Positions 41,838-52,135 are shown, counted from the stretch's first letter. The stretch: DNA of 64,000 nt from Eutreptiella sp. 'Long Island Sound 2002' (GCA_964036045.1 OZ038392.1:26707663-26771662), one strand, 5' to 3'. The notes: generated by a model from the letters alone, not told the origin. Made by a program: numbers and translations.

Positions 41838-42976
41838 GGTCATTGAGCTGGTGGAACCAGTCTTGGTTTTATAACCCTTTTTAGTGTCTAGGGTGGACCT
41901 ACCAGGTTTAGTAGCAGCAGCAAGGAAGCAAGCAGCAATCAAGCAGCACGCGCGAAATGGGGAAAAATCAGAAGTCCGTCGTGGTGCTTTGGATTTGGTT
42001 GAATTTTTGGTGGATGATACCTATGGGTGTGAAGTACAATCACACAAAGATTGAGCGAGACACTCAACGGTGGCGGCCAGAAACCAGATTCGCAAGTGGC
42101 GGACCTCAGTTTCAAAAACTGCAGTTTAGGGCCAAAAACAGCCATTTTTGGGTCAAAAAAGCCCTGGAACACATTCAAAAAGGCCAAACGAAGGGAAACG
42201 CTGGGTGCACTCCACGTGCGGCTTGACTTCCCCGTGTCAACAAGCTCTTTGCGGCCCTCTAACTCCATGATATGTCCCGGAAACGGCCCAAAAAGGCCCC
42301 CAAAAGCTCCAAATTTTGTGTAGATTGGATGCCGACAGCCACAAACCAAGAATAGGCCATATCTTTGGCTACATGACTCAAAATGCAATTCCGAGGGCAC
42401 CTAATCCACCCGCAACCCCCCATTTTTTGTAGTTTCCACCCCTCAGAATTGCCCAAAAGGGCCGCCTAGACCCCCATACCTAGGCCCACTAGGCTGCGGC
42501 AAGCTGCAAGCTCAAGCCCAAACAGGTGGGTGCCCAAATGGGTCAACAGGGTGCAGTAGGGGCAAAAAGATGACTTTTCTCAAAAATGATCCTAGACCAT
42601 GTGCGACGCTAAAACAAGTGTTTTTGGACCGTTTTGAGCTTGTGGTGGCACATTTTGGTCCTCGGTTTTGGGACCAAAAATGGGTCAAAAAGGGGTCAAA
42701 ACAGCATTTTTCCAAACCTCATCCTAGACCATTTGGGGTGCACAAACGGGTGAAATGAGCCCATTTTGAGCCCATTTTGGGGCATTTTGGCACCTCAGAA
42801 GTCCAAAAAGCCTTGAAAGTGGGCCTCGTGGTGATGGGGTTCACTTGCAAGCTGATTCCATTTTGTCAAGAGCCATGGATGTGTGTATCATTCTTGATGT
42901 CCCTCACCAGTCATAGCTGATGTTCCCTCCCCCACCAGCTCGGTCCCAATATTCAGTCTTGATTAGGGTTAGGTTA
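41838..42976. repeat. Inverted-end/TTAGGG repeat family, copy at the intron border
   Basis: It opens with a slightly changed end (ATTGAGCTGGTGG at 41842), closes CCACCAGCTCGGT at 42932-42944, and is followed by the AATATTCAGTCTTGATTAGG spacer and GGTTAGGTTAG directly against the exon-like copy at 42977. The core lacks a short segment near 42665 that the neighbouring copy has. Confidence 0.85.
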
Positions 42977-43033
42977 GTCCTGCGCCCCCATCCCGAGGAA
43001 CTCCCACCCGGACGCGAACGCGCGCTCGCACAC
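42977..43033 (-). repeat. Near-copy of the start of exon 3 at the 5' end of intron 2
   Basis: On the minus strand this stretch reads GTGTGCGAGCGCGCGTTCGC and continues to GGGGCGCAGGA. It differs from 36616-36560 at about four positions. Exon 2 reads through into it in frame (AVCERAFASGWEF) and then hits a stop in the telomere-like sequence. It is either the beginning of intron 2 or an aborted exon extension. Confidence 0.8.
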
Positions 43034-43804
43034 CGCGAGCGACAGCGCGTTGATGGTGAGCTCATAGGCGTTGCGGTCCGCGTGCCGCCGGGCATACACG
43101 ATGACCTTCCGCACTCGGCTCGGGTTCTCGAGCGCCGCCTTCGCGGGGAGGCCCCAGGGCTTGATGGCCGGCTCCGTCCCGAAGGAGTAGGAGGGCTCGG
43201 GGGCGTCCATGAAGTGGTACTGCCCCAGGCGCTGCTCCCGGAACCAGCGCTGGAGGAACGGGGTGCTGTAGATGCCGAAGTGGGGGAGGCGGTACGTCTC
43301 CAGCGCCGTGACGTACCCGGTGTTGTGGGGGTAGAAGATGGGCTCGAAGTCCTGGATGAAGTACACAAAGTTGCGATTCTTCAGGGCTGGGTACGCGCGG
43401 AGGGTGGCGTCGCAGGTGAACGCAGTGTAGTACAGCGTCGCCATGAAGAGGTCCCCGGGGTTGACAGCGACGGTGGCGCCGTACGCGTTGTACACGTACA
43501 GCCCCTTCTCGCGGAGCAGCTCCAGCGCCGGGTACTTCTTGGCGTGCGCGCGGAACTCCTCCTCCCCCAGCCCCTCGCCGTCGATCAGGATGAGCCGCAT
43601 CCCGAGCTCCGTGTACTTCAGCATGCTGTTCATGAAGCGCAGGACCGACAGGGGGCCGCCCGTGAGGTCGCGGGAGAGGCCGTTGAGCACGACGTTGAGC
43701 CGCAGCGGCTCGGCGTCGTCGAGGCGCAGCCGCAGGGGGCGCCGCTGCCACATGTCGTACCCCTCGAAGTGCTGCGGCGTCATCGAGCACCGGAAGTTGT
43801 CCCC
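43034..43804 (-). CDS. GT4 glycosyltransferase gene, exon 2
   Basis: Acceptor CTCTTCTCTCAG|GGGG follows a C-rich tract. The exon has 257 codons, phase 0 at both ends if spliced at GCG|GTGTGC. It contains the N-terminal Rossmann half of the enzyme: LNVVLNGLSRDLTGGP near the start, VYFIQDFEPIFYPHNTGYVT in the middle (the IQDFEP block is diagnostic of WsaF-like GT4 rhamnosyltransferases), and VIVYARRHADRNAYELTINA near the end, which opens the donor-binding half. Family members transfer sugars, often rhamnose, from a nucleotide donor; the substrate here is unknown. Confidence 0.87.
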
Positions 43805-44510
43805 CTGAGAGAAGAGCGGCATCGGGGGGGGGGGGGCACGGAAGTATTAGAAGGGGGGGGAAGGGGTGAAGGGGGTCTGAAGGGGGGAGGGGGGGGGTGT
43901 TTGGCTGGGACCCCCCCTCCTCCTTCAGTCCCCCTATGGTCCCCGCCGAGGCGGGCCGAAAATTTTTTGAAGCTTCGATCCTCTTGGCACCGAAGGCGCC
44001 GAAGCAAAAATTTGCTGTCAGCCTCAAACATTACAAGAGGAGGAGGGAGGGGGGGAGGGGGCCCAAGGGGAGGGAGGGGGGGGGGCTCAGGGGAGGTACC
44101 CCCCCTCCTCCTACGGTGGACGGCCCTTCGAACACATCTCTGGGGGGGGGAATTTCGTTTGTAGAATGGAATGGCTACGCTGTGAACAGAAAGGTCTCCG
44201 CATCATGTCGAAGAATGTGCCGCGCCGGCGCTGCCGCATCACATGCAGAGACGGCGTCGCGCGCCAACGCCGCACACCGAGCTCCCTTGCGGGTGTCGGT
44301 TTCTAGATCGCAACCCGTGCCGTGCAATACCTCCAGAAACCCCTGGCTGCGTACTGCGTGCTCCAGCGGACAACACATCCACCTCACAAAAAAATGAAAT
44401 CGAACACCCACTTCAGTATCTCTGTACCCCCGCCCCCCTTGTCCTCCCCCACCCGAGGGAAGGCCTTCCCCCTCCCGCGCGCCTTGTCAAAAGTCCCAAA
44501 TTAATATGGC

Positions 44511-44539
44511 CCCTACGCCTACTGTAGCTTGGACAAGGG
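44511..44539. repeat. Short dispersed repeat (CCCTACGCCTACTGTAGCTT family)
   Basis: CCCTACGCCTACTGTAGCTT plus GGACAAGGG occurs here and at 44988-45017 (interrupted by the MITE), 46499-46530 and 46708-46740. Better copies begin AATTAATACGGTCCCTACGC and end GGCTTATACAAAGGGGGG. A partial copy in reverse lies near 46457-46476. Confidence 0.8.
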
Positions 44540-44778
44540 TGTAGACGCCCGGGTTCAAAAAGAGAAGATTGCACGGTGAGCTGGTGCAACAATGGGGAGT
44601 ATAATGCACAAACATCCCCAAAATCAGAGCTATGTGGGTTCAAGTGGGCAAACACTCACAACAAAATGTGTCCATGACCCTATGCAACTGGCAAATTTGT
44701 CACCAAACCCATGTCTTATGTGGCCGCAGTACATTTGGTACCGAATTAAATTAGGTCCCAAATTAATACGGTCCCTAC

Positions 44779-44987
44779 CAGGTCCTTAACGGGCAAAAAA
44801 AAGTGTTCCTTTACACAGTTTTCCCAAAAAAGCCCGCGGGTACAACATGTGTTGGCGGTGGGCGGTTGGCAGTTGGCGGTTGGTGGCGGTTGGTGGCGGT
44901 TGGTGGTGGTTGGTTGCTGGTCCCTTGGGGCGGTCTCTAAGGGCTGTCCCTAACAAAAAAAAATCTAGTCCCTTAAGGACCCCCCTG
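44779..44987. mobile_element. hAT-type MITE inserted in a dispersed repeat
   Basis: This 209-bp element starts CAGGTCCTTAACGGGC and ends TTAAGGACCCCCCTG, a shorter relative of 33753-34141 with the same layout (A-run, GGTTGGCGGTTGG minisatellite, CCCTTGGGGCGGTC). GTCCCTAC flanks it on both sides (44771-44778 and 44988-44995). The interrupted host repeat (AATTAATACG-GTCCCTAC-GCCCGCTGTAGC) is found uninterrupted elsewhere in the window. Confidence 0.9.
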
Positions 44988-45087
44988 GTCCCTACGCCCG
45001 CTGTAGCTTGGACAAGGCCTATACAAAAGGGGGGGAGGGGCAGTCATTTCAATTTACAAAGCTGGAAGAAACGGCGAGAGGCGGCAC

Positions 45088-45807
45088 CTGCTTGAGGAGG
45101 TCGTCGACCACTGCGACCTCGTTGGGGGTGAGGTGCAGTGGGGCGACGCGCTGCTCGCCGGGGCGCAGGTCGCCGGGGCAGACTGTGAAGCCCGGCCCGC
45201 AGGGGTGGCACGCCATCACGTGGTGCTTCTTCTCGCCGGCGACGAAGAAGATCCTCGTGCCAACCCACACGAACTCCCCTTCTTGGCCGTACTGGGGCGT
45301 CCAGTCGCAGTCGAAGGTCGGGCCCTGGGGGAGGACCGTGACGTAGGGGTCGATCGGGCTCAGGATGCGCACGGGCACCTTCGTCCGGCCCGACTGGTCA
45401 GAGGGGCACATCGTGTAGCGGAAGCTGCAGGGCGTGCACGAGGGGAGGTGGTGCCGCTTGCCGTCCCGGATATAGAAGATTTGTGCCCCGAGCTTCACGA
45501 ACGTGTTGTTGGGGCGGCTGTTGTCGCGGTGCTGCAGGACGGGCATTGGAGGGGCCAAGCGGGTCGCGAGGGGCCGGGCTGGCGTGGCGTCAGTCGCGAC
45601 GAGGAGAGTGCTGACGGGGGGCAGGGGGCGGGCACGGGGGGCGATGTGGATGTTGGGCCGCTGCGGGTGGCGTTGGGGGGAGCCCCGGTCCGATTGCAGC
45701 ACCTCGATCATGGTACACGTGACGATGCAGAAGCAGAGCAAGGCGAGGGAGCCCGCGTGTTTGGCGATGGAGCTGCCCAGTGCCCGAACAAGTGGGTGAA
45801 GTGCCAT
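45088..45807 (-). CDS. GT4 glycosyltransferase gene, exon 1: signal anchor and two Cys modules
   Basis: The ATG at 45807-45805 opens 240 codons ending AAG CAG before the donor GTGCCG. Residues 18-34 (AGSLALLCFCIVTCTMI) form a hydrophobic helix after K16-H17, a type II signal anchor that would place the rest in the Golgi or ER lumen. A Pro/Arg-rich stem follows. Two related modules at about 102-155 and 178-230 share G-(A/T)-(Q/R)-IF(Y/F), KRHH or KKHH, and C-X2-C-X6-C (C124, C127, C134 and C200, C203, C210); they may bind a glycan or metal. The modules are not named with confidence. The four exons together give 668 residues. Confidence 0.8.
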
Positions 45808-48009
45808 GGCGGCAAAGACAAGAGCCTGAACAACAGGGTCGATCACACAGCTCCTTGCTCAGGACCTACCCAGCCCCCTTCCCCCCTGTCGTTGGCCGAG
45901 GCCATAATTCTCACTTCTGAAGGGGGGGGGGGGGGCAGCGGCTAGGGGGGCCATGTTCTTCATTCCGGGTGGGGGGGCCAACGACATGCCCCGGGGTACC
46001 ATTCCAAGGCCTTCCAAGAGTTTACAACCATGGCCCTCTCAAAATTGACACCTGTCAGCTCAAACCCTCAACAATACACTTCTACGCATTCAGTATCAAT
46101 TGTATGAGCAAAATAATTTTGCATGTGCATCCTCTAACAATGTGGAGCCGAGAAATGCACGGCATTGGCTGCTTTTAGGCAAAAAGCCCCGGGGGGAGGG
46201 GGGGGGGATTCTCACTTCTGAAGGGCGGGGGGGTCGGCTAGGGGGGCCATGTTTCTTTGTTCTGCAGGGGGGGGGGGCGGCAACAAGGGGGGGGGGGCAG
46301 CGACATGGCGGGGGGGACGGTACCATGGTGGTGGGGGAGCAATCAATTCACCATGAGCTGAAGTACCCGGAAACAACATGCAGAGCAATGTTCCACTTGC
46401 ATGCCAAGGCCTGTCCTCAGCAGTTCAAGCGAAACAGAAACTGCGAACATATCCCCCCCCCCTTTGTATAAGCTACGCCAATGTACACAATTATTACGGT
46501 CCCTACGCCTACTGTAGCTTGGACAAGGGCGTGGCTTGCGCACAACACATCCAACTGCTGACACACACGTGCGCAGGCCACTTGTGCCAAAATTGGCAAT
46601 TCAGGACCTATAGGATGCATTAGACTAAAAAAAAAAATTCCTGGTGCACCAGCACGGGGCCACATGTGCGGAAATTGGCAAATGTGACGACAAACCCATG
46701 TCTTATGTCCCTACGCCTACTGTAGCTTGGACAAGGGCATGGCTTATACAAGGGGGGGGGGGTACTGCCAGCACAAAACCAGACATGGTAAGGCCTCAAC
46801 ATGAGACCACCGGTGCTATGCTACACTGTTCTTAGCGACATAGAGAATGGAATGTCTGTCTGTACACTACAAGAGGATATAACGCGGGGCGCACAAGGCT
46901 GGCATTCCTTCGGCCATAGCCCTTTACCTATACCCTGACTTCACCTGGTACTTGGACTAGGTATCCTAGCTACAAGAGCACATGTGCTGTGCCGCTATCA
47001 GAAACCGTAGTACAGAATACCTGAACTGGAGTTGCTGTCTAAAAGCATGCTACACTGAAAAAATCAAATAGAGCCGGGACCACCCTTCAACCTAATGCTC
47101 AGCCAAGAGACAAGCCACTCATCGGAGTTGCAGGGGAGGACTGAGGTGGTGGTAGTGGGGGCGCTGGGGGGGGGGTGTGACCTAATTAAAAAACAGACAA
47201 ATGCAAACCAGAGGTAATGCACTCCACAGTCAGGCAGGGCGCGGGGGGGTTGGGTTGGGTTGGGTGAAGGCCTCACCTGGTCGCCTACCCACGGTCCGCG
47301 CCGCCTTCCCTGCCGGACCCGACCGGGCGGCTATACCAGGGTGTCCGGTCACAAGGCCTACCGGACTGCTGACCGCCCCCAGACCCCGCGGTGGCGCTCG
47401 CGGGCGGGAGATGCCGCCGTGCCTGTGTGTATGTGCCCTTGTGTGTTTGTGGAGGGGGGGGGGGGGGGGGCTGTGGCACACCTGCTTGCTCCATTGTTGT
47501 TCGGCGTTGGCGCACATGGTGCGGGGAAGTGTGTGCCTGGTGCTCCAGGCCCCGGCAGGGAGGCTGGAGAGCCTGACTCTGAGCCCGCCGGGGGAGATGT
47601 GGGCCTGGGCTCGCAACCTCCACGTCACTAGGACATGCTACCCAACCACTCCACGACTGCCTGTTGGCACGGGAAGGCGGTGGTACGTGGCACGACTGGG
47701 GTCAGACCCGCACTCCTTGACTGCCTTAGGCACAGGTGGTGCTGCCACGCGGGCTGGGTCCGGCTCCCCACGGCCGAGGGCGTACCGCGGGCAGGTGGAG
47801 GGGCACCAGGGCGCAAAGAGTGCTTCCCTGCCCTGGGTGCCACCGGTGCTGGCTGCACTGGCTGCGGCGCTACAGCCCGCGTAGACGAGGGGGCCCAGAG
47901 GGCACCACACCCGAATGGCCTCTCCGTTGGGGCGCGGGGGGGGGGGGGCATGGCCATCGTGTGATCCACCTGCAGACGTGCGAGGCCACGACACCTTTCT
48001 GTTGTTTTT
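45808..48009. other. Upstream flank of the glycosyltransferase gene and spacer
   Basis: No gene is seen. Two copies of a 50-bp phrase with CTCACTTCTGAAGG and GGCTAGGGGGGCCATGTT lie at about 45908-45955 and 46210-46253. Two copies of the CCCTACGCC repeat lie at 46499 and 46708. G-runs are frequent. ORFs between 47200 and 47970 occupy several frames at once and look like GC-rich shadows. Confidence 0.45.
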
Positions 48010-48095
48010 TTTGTTCAGACTAAGATGAGCTGGCGCAGCATGCTCTCTTCATAGTACTCGAGAGTACATCTCGGGGCCAAGGTTTAGAGCTGTCC
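48010..48095 (-). repeat. LTR-element leader, left piece of the interrupted copy
   Basis: AAGATGAGCTGGCGCA and the following 70 bp match 29845-29922. The match stops at 48095, where the retroposon begins, and resumes at 49349. Confidence 0.7.
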
Positions 48096-49348
48096 GGTTT
48101 TTTTTTTTATCAAAGAGGCTAGTTCTGAAAGTGCCAGGTGCCGCGAGGGCAAAGTTCAGCGATTAACTACAGCTTTTGGCAACGCCAGGGTGAACATACG
48201 GGCGCCCATGGTTGACTGGGCGCCCATGGTTTCCCGTTGATGTGGGTGTCGTCATGTTAGGGGGATTTCCCACTCGTTTGGATCCCAGTGCCCTTTCTGT
48301 CGTTTTCGTAGTGGCTGCAGCAGGACTTCCCACAACGTGGGGTCCCACTGCTCTCGTGGCCGTTTCCGTGCGAAGTAGATGGCCTGTCGTGCCTGTCCGG
48401 AAGCATCCCAGTAGAGGGTTGCCTTAAGTCGGTATGCTTTTGCTGTGTCCTGCGCCAATTGGGTGACACGTTCCTGTTGAAGCAAGGCGTATCGGGCTTG
48501 TCGATTGTGGTCTGTGAGGAGCAGAGCTGTGTCGGTGCATAGTCTTGCGAACCTCTCGTATGAGAGGCGTGACATTTTCGCGTTAGCATACTGTTGCATG
48601 GTGTAGTGTTTTGCTTTTTCGTACCATTGTCGGCGCTCTAGACACAGTGCTGTGTATGCTTTTTTTTTTTTTTTTACGGTGCGTCTCTATGTGTTTCTTA
48701 AGGAAGTTTGTCGGTAATCCTGCTTGGCTGTTAGTGTTTTGGCGTTCCGGCGCGTAACTCCCGTAAGTGTTATCGTGCGGTTTCCGTGACTTGGGCAGGC
48801 TAGCTGGTCTCAAACGCGCGGTGTGCGTGTTGTACAGCCAGTTTGTCATAGAATGAGAGGTAGTGCTCCCACCGGTGGGCTCGGTTGTCGAGGCGTCCGC
48901 GTTTTGACGTGCACTCTTCGTGTGTCTGTTTTTGTGATCTATGTATGTTGGTAAACCAGGCTACCGCCTCGCCATCGTTTGCAGCGTGTGCTGCTTGAAG
49001 CCACATTTCGGCGTCTACAGTCATAGATGCTGTCGCCTCTGCCTTGCGCTTCCGGTTCCGGGCGTGGTACCGCAGTGGTGCTCCGACTTGGTCGCGTAGG
49101 TTCCGTGTAGTTTCCCGTGGTGGTAGATGCTGTGCGACAAACCTGGTTAGCCATAGGGGGGACGGGGGTTGCTGTGGTGTGCGATCGGCTAGTTTCTGTC
49201 TCAAGGCCTGAACGGCCTGGATTATTTGAAAATGGAAGAGGCCAACCTCTACCCGTAGTTTGTGTCTTTCCGTGTGGGGTATGGTGTCGATGAGAGAAAG
49301 TGGGATCGGTAACGTGGCGCATAACCAGAGTTCGTGGATGGTTCGTTA
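48096..49348 (-). mobile_element. Poly(A) retroposon (processed copy or truncated LINE)
   Basis: A 1253-bp minus-strand insertion has a ten-A tail (Ts at 48098-48107) and is flanked by AGAGCTGTCC at 48086-48095 and 49349-49358. The surrounding LTR leader is found without the insertion at 29845-29992. These are the marks of target-primed insertion. The content is one decayed coding region. Confidence 0.8.
48252..49204 (-). pseudogene. Decayed basic helical protein carried by the retroposon
   Basis: Three adjoining minus-strand frames read as one protein C-terminus: RQKLADRTPQQPPSPLWLTR... (49204-48800), a Lys-rich middle, and LSYERFARLCTDTALLL... ending WDPNEWEIPLT and a stop at 48252. A T-run of about 16 at 48660-48676 falls at one frame change. 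The protein is helical and basic, with no recognised domain. It could be the end of a LINE ORF or a retrocopied host gene. Confidence 0.5.
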
Positions 49349-49430
49349 AGAGCTGTCCCGTTCTACGATGATCCCACAAAGCTGTGGTAGCGGATCTGAC
49401 ACGTAGTGAGGATTAGCTACATCTGAGGAC
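49349..49430 (-). repeat. LTR-element leader, right piece of the interrupted copy
   Basis: CCCGTTCTACGATGATCCCA and GTGGTAGCGGATCTGACACG match 29920-29975. The primer-site part is diverged here. Confidence 0.65.
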
Positions 49431-50157
49431 CTGGTAGTGCAGCGGGAGACTGCCATGCCCGTAGGCATCCCAGTGTGCGCGAGACACAGTGATTGCAAGA
49501 TGTAAAAGCAGTGATGTGAAGAATGAAGGCTGATACGAGTCATCAGAGGACATTTCATACATCATGGGGGTGGGAAACATATGAGCACAGTTGAGCATTA
49601 CTAGTTGGGATTGGAGGCTTTACCGTTCCCTCTGGCACTGTGGGGAGCGGTCGGTGACACGGGGGGTCTGGTTACACCACCGAGGCCACAACACCCCCTT
49701 TCTCTTGTGTCCAGTTCACAACTACAACACCCTGTGCAACTGTCTAGCGAAGGCGAGCACACCATGAACATCACAGGCCAGCCCCTCCTCCACACTCTCC
49801 TGACGCCCTACTGCTCTGCATGTCCTGGGTCTCTGTGCTTAGCTTTATGAGTGTTCCATATTGTGGGCCATCAAAATGTGCTGAATATGTGGTTTTATCT
49901 ACAGATGAAAGGTATCTGGCTATAGATATTGTTTTCTTGTCATCTAATTGCTCACGACATACGACATGCAGCACTAGTTTCTGAAGGATGGCGCATCGTG
50001 GGGTCGGCCTGCTGATTTTGTTTATTTGTCACTTTCAATGTGTCTTAACCGCCATACCAGGCACACGTTGGTAGATTTCCAAAAGTAGATGGCCCTAAGA
50101 TGTTAAGGGAAATTTTTAGATGGCCCTAAGATGTTAAGGGAAATTTTTATGGGTCGA
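49431..50157. other. Spacer, no gene; short direct repeat at its end
   Basis: A direct repeat TAGATGGCCCTAAGATGTTA (plus AGGGAAATTTT) occurs twice at about 50087-50147. No ORF has recognisable content. Confidence 0.5.
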
Positions 50158-50439
50158 TAGTGGCTGTTTTTGAGATACAACATCACACATGCAGGTCATT
50201 CCAAGTACTTCCCATGTTTGCTTTTGTGCTCTTCCATCTCCTCCGACATGTTAGTCGCTGTTTTTGAGATACGACATCACACATGCGGGTGATTCCAAGT
50301 ACTTCCCATGTTTGCTTTTGTACTTTTCCATCTCCTCCGACATGTTAGTCGCTGTTTTTGAGATACCACATCACACATGCAGGTGATTCCAAGTACTTCC
50401 CATGTTTGCTTTTGTACTTTTCCATCTCCTCCGACATGT
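50158..50439. repeat. 94-bp tandem repeat, three copies
   Basis: Units start at 50158, 50252 and 50346, each TAG(T)(C/G)GCTGTTTTTGAGATAC... to ...CCATCTCCTCCGACATGT. They differ at a few positions only. The third unit overlaps the end of a short minus-strand ORF. Confidence 0.9.
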
Positions 50440-50563
50440 TATCATCACCCTTGAACACCCAATGAGCAACATCTTCTGAAACCTTATGTCTTTTGGGCAT
50501 CAAGACCACAAAGTCCATGATCAGGAAAATGACAGCAACAAGGGGGTGTTTGAACAAGGACAT
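50345..50563 (-). CDS. Small hypothetical protein with one hydrophobic segment
   Basis: The ATG at 50563 opens about 72 codons: a short hydrophobic helix (LVAVIFLIMDFVVLM), then a charged region (MSEEMEKYKSKHGKYL) encoded inside the third 94-bp repeat, then a stop. The two outer repeats encode the same C-terminal peptide but in shifted frames. It may be a terminal exon whose end was tandemly duplicated. No family recognised. Confidence 0.3.
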   Translation of the reverse strand: MSLFKHPLVAVIFLIMDFVVLMPKRHKVSEDVAHWVFKGDDNMSEEMEKYKSKHGKYLESPACVMWYLKNSD

Positions 50564-51281
50564 CTTTGGACTAGGAGTGGCAGCCCCCAAAGTGAACCGG
50601 CCCCGAACAAAAACATGCGCATGTTTGCATGACTCAGCGTGTTCTTATTCTTTTTGGTTGACTTTCGGAATGTGCAAGTCCGACTGAACTGAGTGCTCTT
50701 AGAGGTACTTAAGAACAACCCTGGAATCAGGTGGGCCCAAGATATGACAACATCAACCCCCACAGGGTGAGTGCGTTAGCACGTTGGACATGTTTCCCAT
50801 TTGTTCAGTGGGAACACGATGGAGTACAGCTTCTTTTTTTTTTGTGACGAAGCTGCAATAGTTTTACCATAGTTCTGCAGCAGTACGAGACAATCTCGGG
50901 ATGTAAGTACACTCCCAGAACATACCATAGCTTCTTCCCCTGTCAAGGACAGGGATCAAGGATGACTAAGAAGGAGCAACTAGTATTCCTATCTTGAGTA
51001 TACCCGGAGAGCGACCCGGGGTCGCCACGACTCATGTTTGGCCCTTGCCTTCTCACCTATGACAAGAACACGATGGAGTACAGCTTCTACCGTCACGCCA
51101 GAGGCAATAAAAGGGATGAAAACATTAGAGGTATGGACATTACGGCATCCAGTGGACCTCCGTGGTTCATACTTCTCCCCTAAGACGATCTCTATCATTG
51201 GGTGTTGACAATCCTATGCTGAGGAATAATGGAGCCAAAACCATGGACCTCCGACAGGGTCCCCTGGCTGCCCGCCCTGGT
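50564..51281. other. Spacer, no gene recognised
   Basis: A phrase of ACACGATGGAGTACAGCTTC type occurs twice (about 50815 and 51068). ORFs are short. Confidence 0.45.
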
Positions 51282-51860
51282 CACGCCCTGGTCACCCACC
51301 CTGGCTGCCCGCCCTGGCTGCCCACCCAGGCTGCCCGTGAGCCTGCTCGCCCACACTGCCCACCTAGGCTGTCCGCCCTGGCTGCCTACCAAGGCTGCCG
51401 TCCCAGGCTGCCCGCCGAGGTTGCTGCCCACCAAGGTTGCCCGCCAACACTGCCCACCATGGCTGCCCGCCTTGGCTGCCGATCAAGGCTACCCTCCCAG
51501 GCTGCCTGCCGAGGTGGCCCACCAAGGTTGCCCGCCCACATAGCCTACCACGGCTACCCGCCAGCTACACGCCGCGGCTACCCGCCCTAGCTGCCCGCCC
51601 TAGCTACCCGCCTAGTAGGTGGGCGGCCTAGGCGGGCAGCATGGGCGGGTAGCTTGTCCGGGTTGCCCCTCTAGGATGCCCGCCCTAGCTCCGCCCGCCG
51701 TGGTAGCTCGCCTTAGCTGCCCGCTCTGGTGAAGCGCCCGCCTTGGCCGACCGCCGCGGCAGCCTGCCCCGGATGCGTGATGTGGCTGCCCGCCATGGTC
51801 GCGCGCCCTTGCTGCTCGCACTGGCTGCCCGCCATGGCTGCCCGCACTGGCTACCGACCA
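51282..51860. repeat. Minisatellite of GGCTGCCCGCC units
   Basis: Diverged tandem units of about 13-15 bp (CTGGCTGCCCGCC, AAGGCTGCC and variants) fill nearly 580 bp. They create long ORFs on both strands that read as Cys/Pro repeats, which are not genes. Confidence 0.85.
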
Positions 51861-51869
51861 ATACTAAAC

Positions 51870-52135
51870 TCAATAATACAGTCCCTACCAAAGTCCTTGC
51901 TAAAGTTCCAACCAAAGTCATTACTAAAGTCCATACTAAAGTCCATACTACGGTCAATCTTGAAGTCCAGACCAAAGTCCATACCAAAGTCCATGCCAAA
52001 GCCAATACTAAATTCCCTACGTCAGTCAATAGGAAAGTCCATGTTGAAGTCCTCACGAGGGTCAAGACTATAGTCCACACTAAGTCCATACCAAAGTCCC
52101 TACTAATGTCCATACTAAAGTCCATACTAAAGCCA
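51870..52135. repeat. 12-bp minisatellite (AAAGTCCATACC)
   Basis: About twenty diverged 12-bp units of AAAGTCCATAC(C/T). Because 12 is a multiple of three, all frames stay open; the translated repeats are not evidence of a gene. Confidence 0.85.

Larger units (their letters stand above)
36617..43033 (-). other. Intron 2 of the glycosyltransferase gene, 6.4 kb, repeat-filled
   Basis: The donor position GCG|GTGTGC (43033) and the acceptor at 36617 give an in-phase join. The intron consists almost wholly of repeats: at its 5' end a near-copy of the start of exon 3, then CTAACCTAACCC, then four head-to-tail copies of the inverted-end repeat family, then poly(G) tracts and a GGCGCC-TTT-GGCGCC hairpin near 36954. 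No coding sequence is seen. Confidence 0.7.
43805..45087 (-). other. Intron 1 of the glycosyltransferase gene
   Basis: The donor is AAGCAG|GTGCCG at 45087 and the acceptor TTCTCTCAG at 43805. The intron contains G-runs (43826-44150), a GGC(A/G)CCGAAGGCGCCGAAG hairpin near 43988, two copies of the GTCCCTACGCCTACTGTAGC repeat, and a MITE at 44779-44987. Confidence 0.78.

Noticed and set aside
42920-44164. Plus-strand ORF of 414 codons
   Set aside because: It is the reverse of glycosyltransferase exon 2, whose minus-strand reading has clear GT4 motifs and splice sites; the plus-strand reading is GC-rich shadow.
47201-47970. Overlapping ORFs on both strands, up to 227 codons
   Set aside because: All frames are open because of GC-rich composition. 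No frame has motifs, splice logic or codon bias.
50158-50439. CRISPR-like array
   Set aside because: The three 94-bp units are directly adjacent without spacers, and the DNA is eukaryotic.
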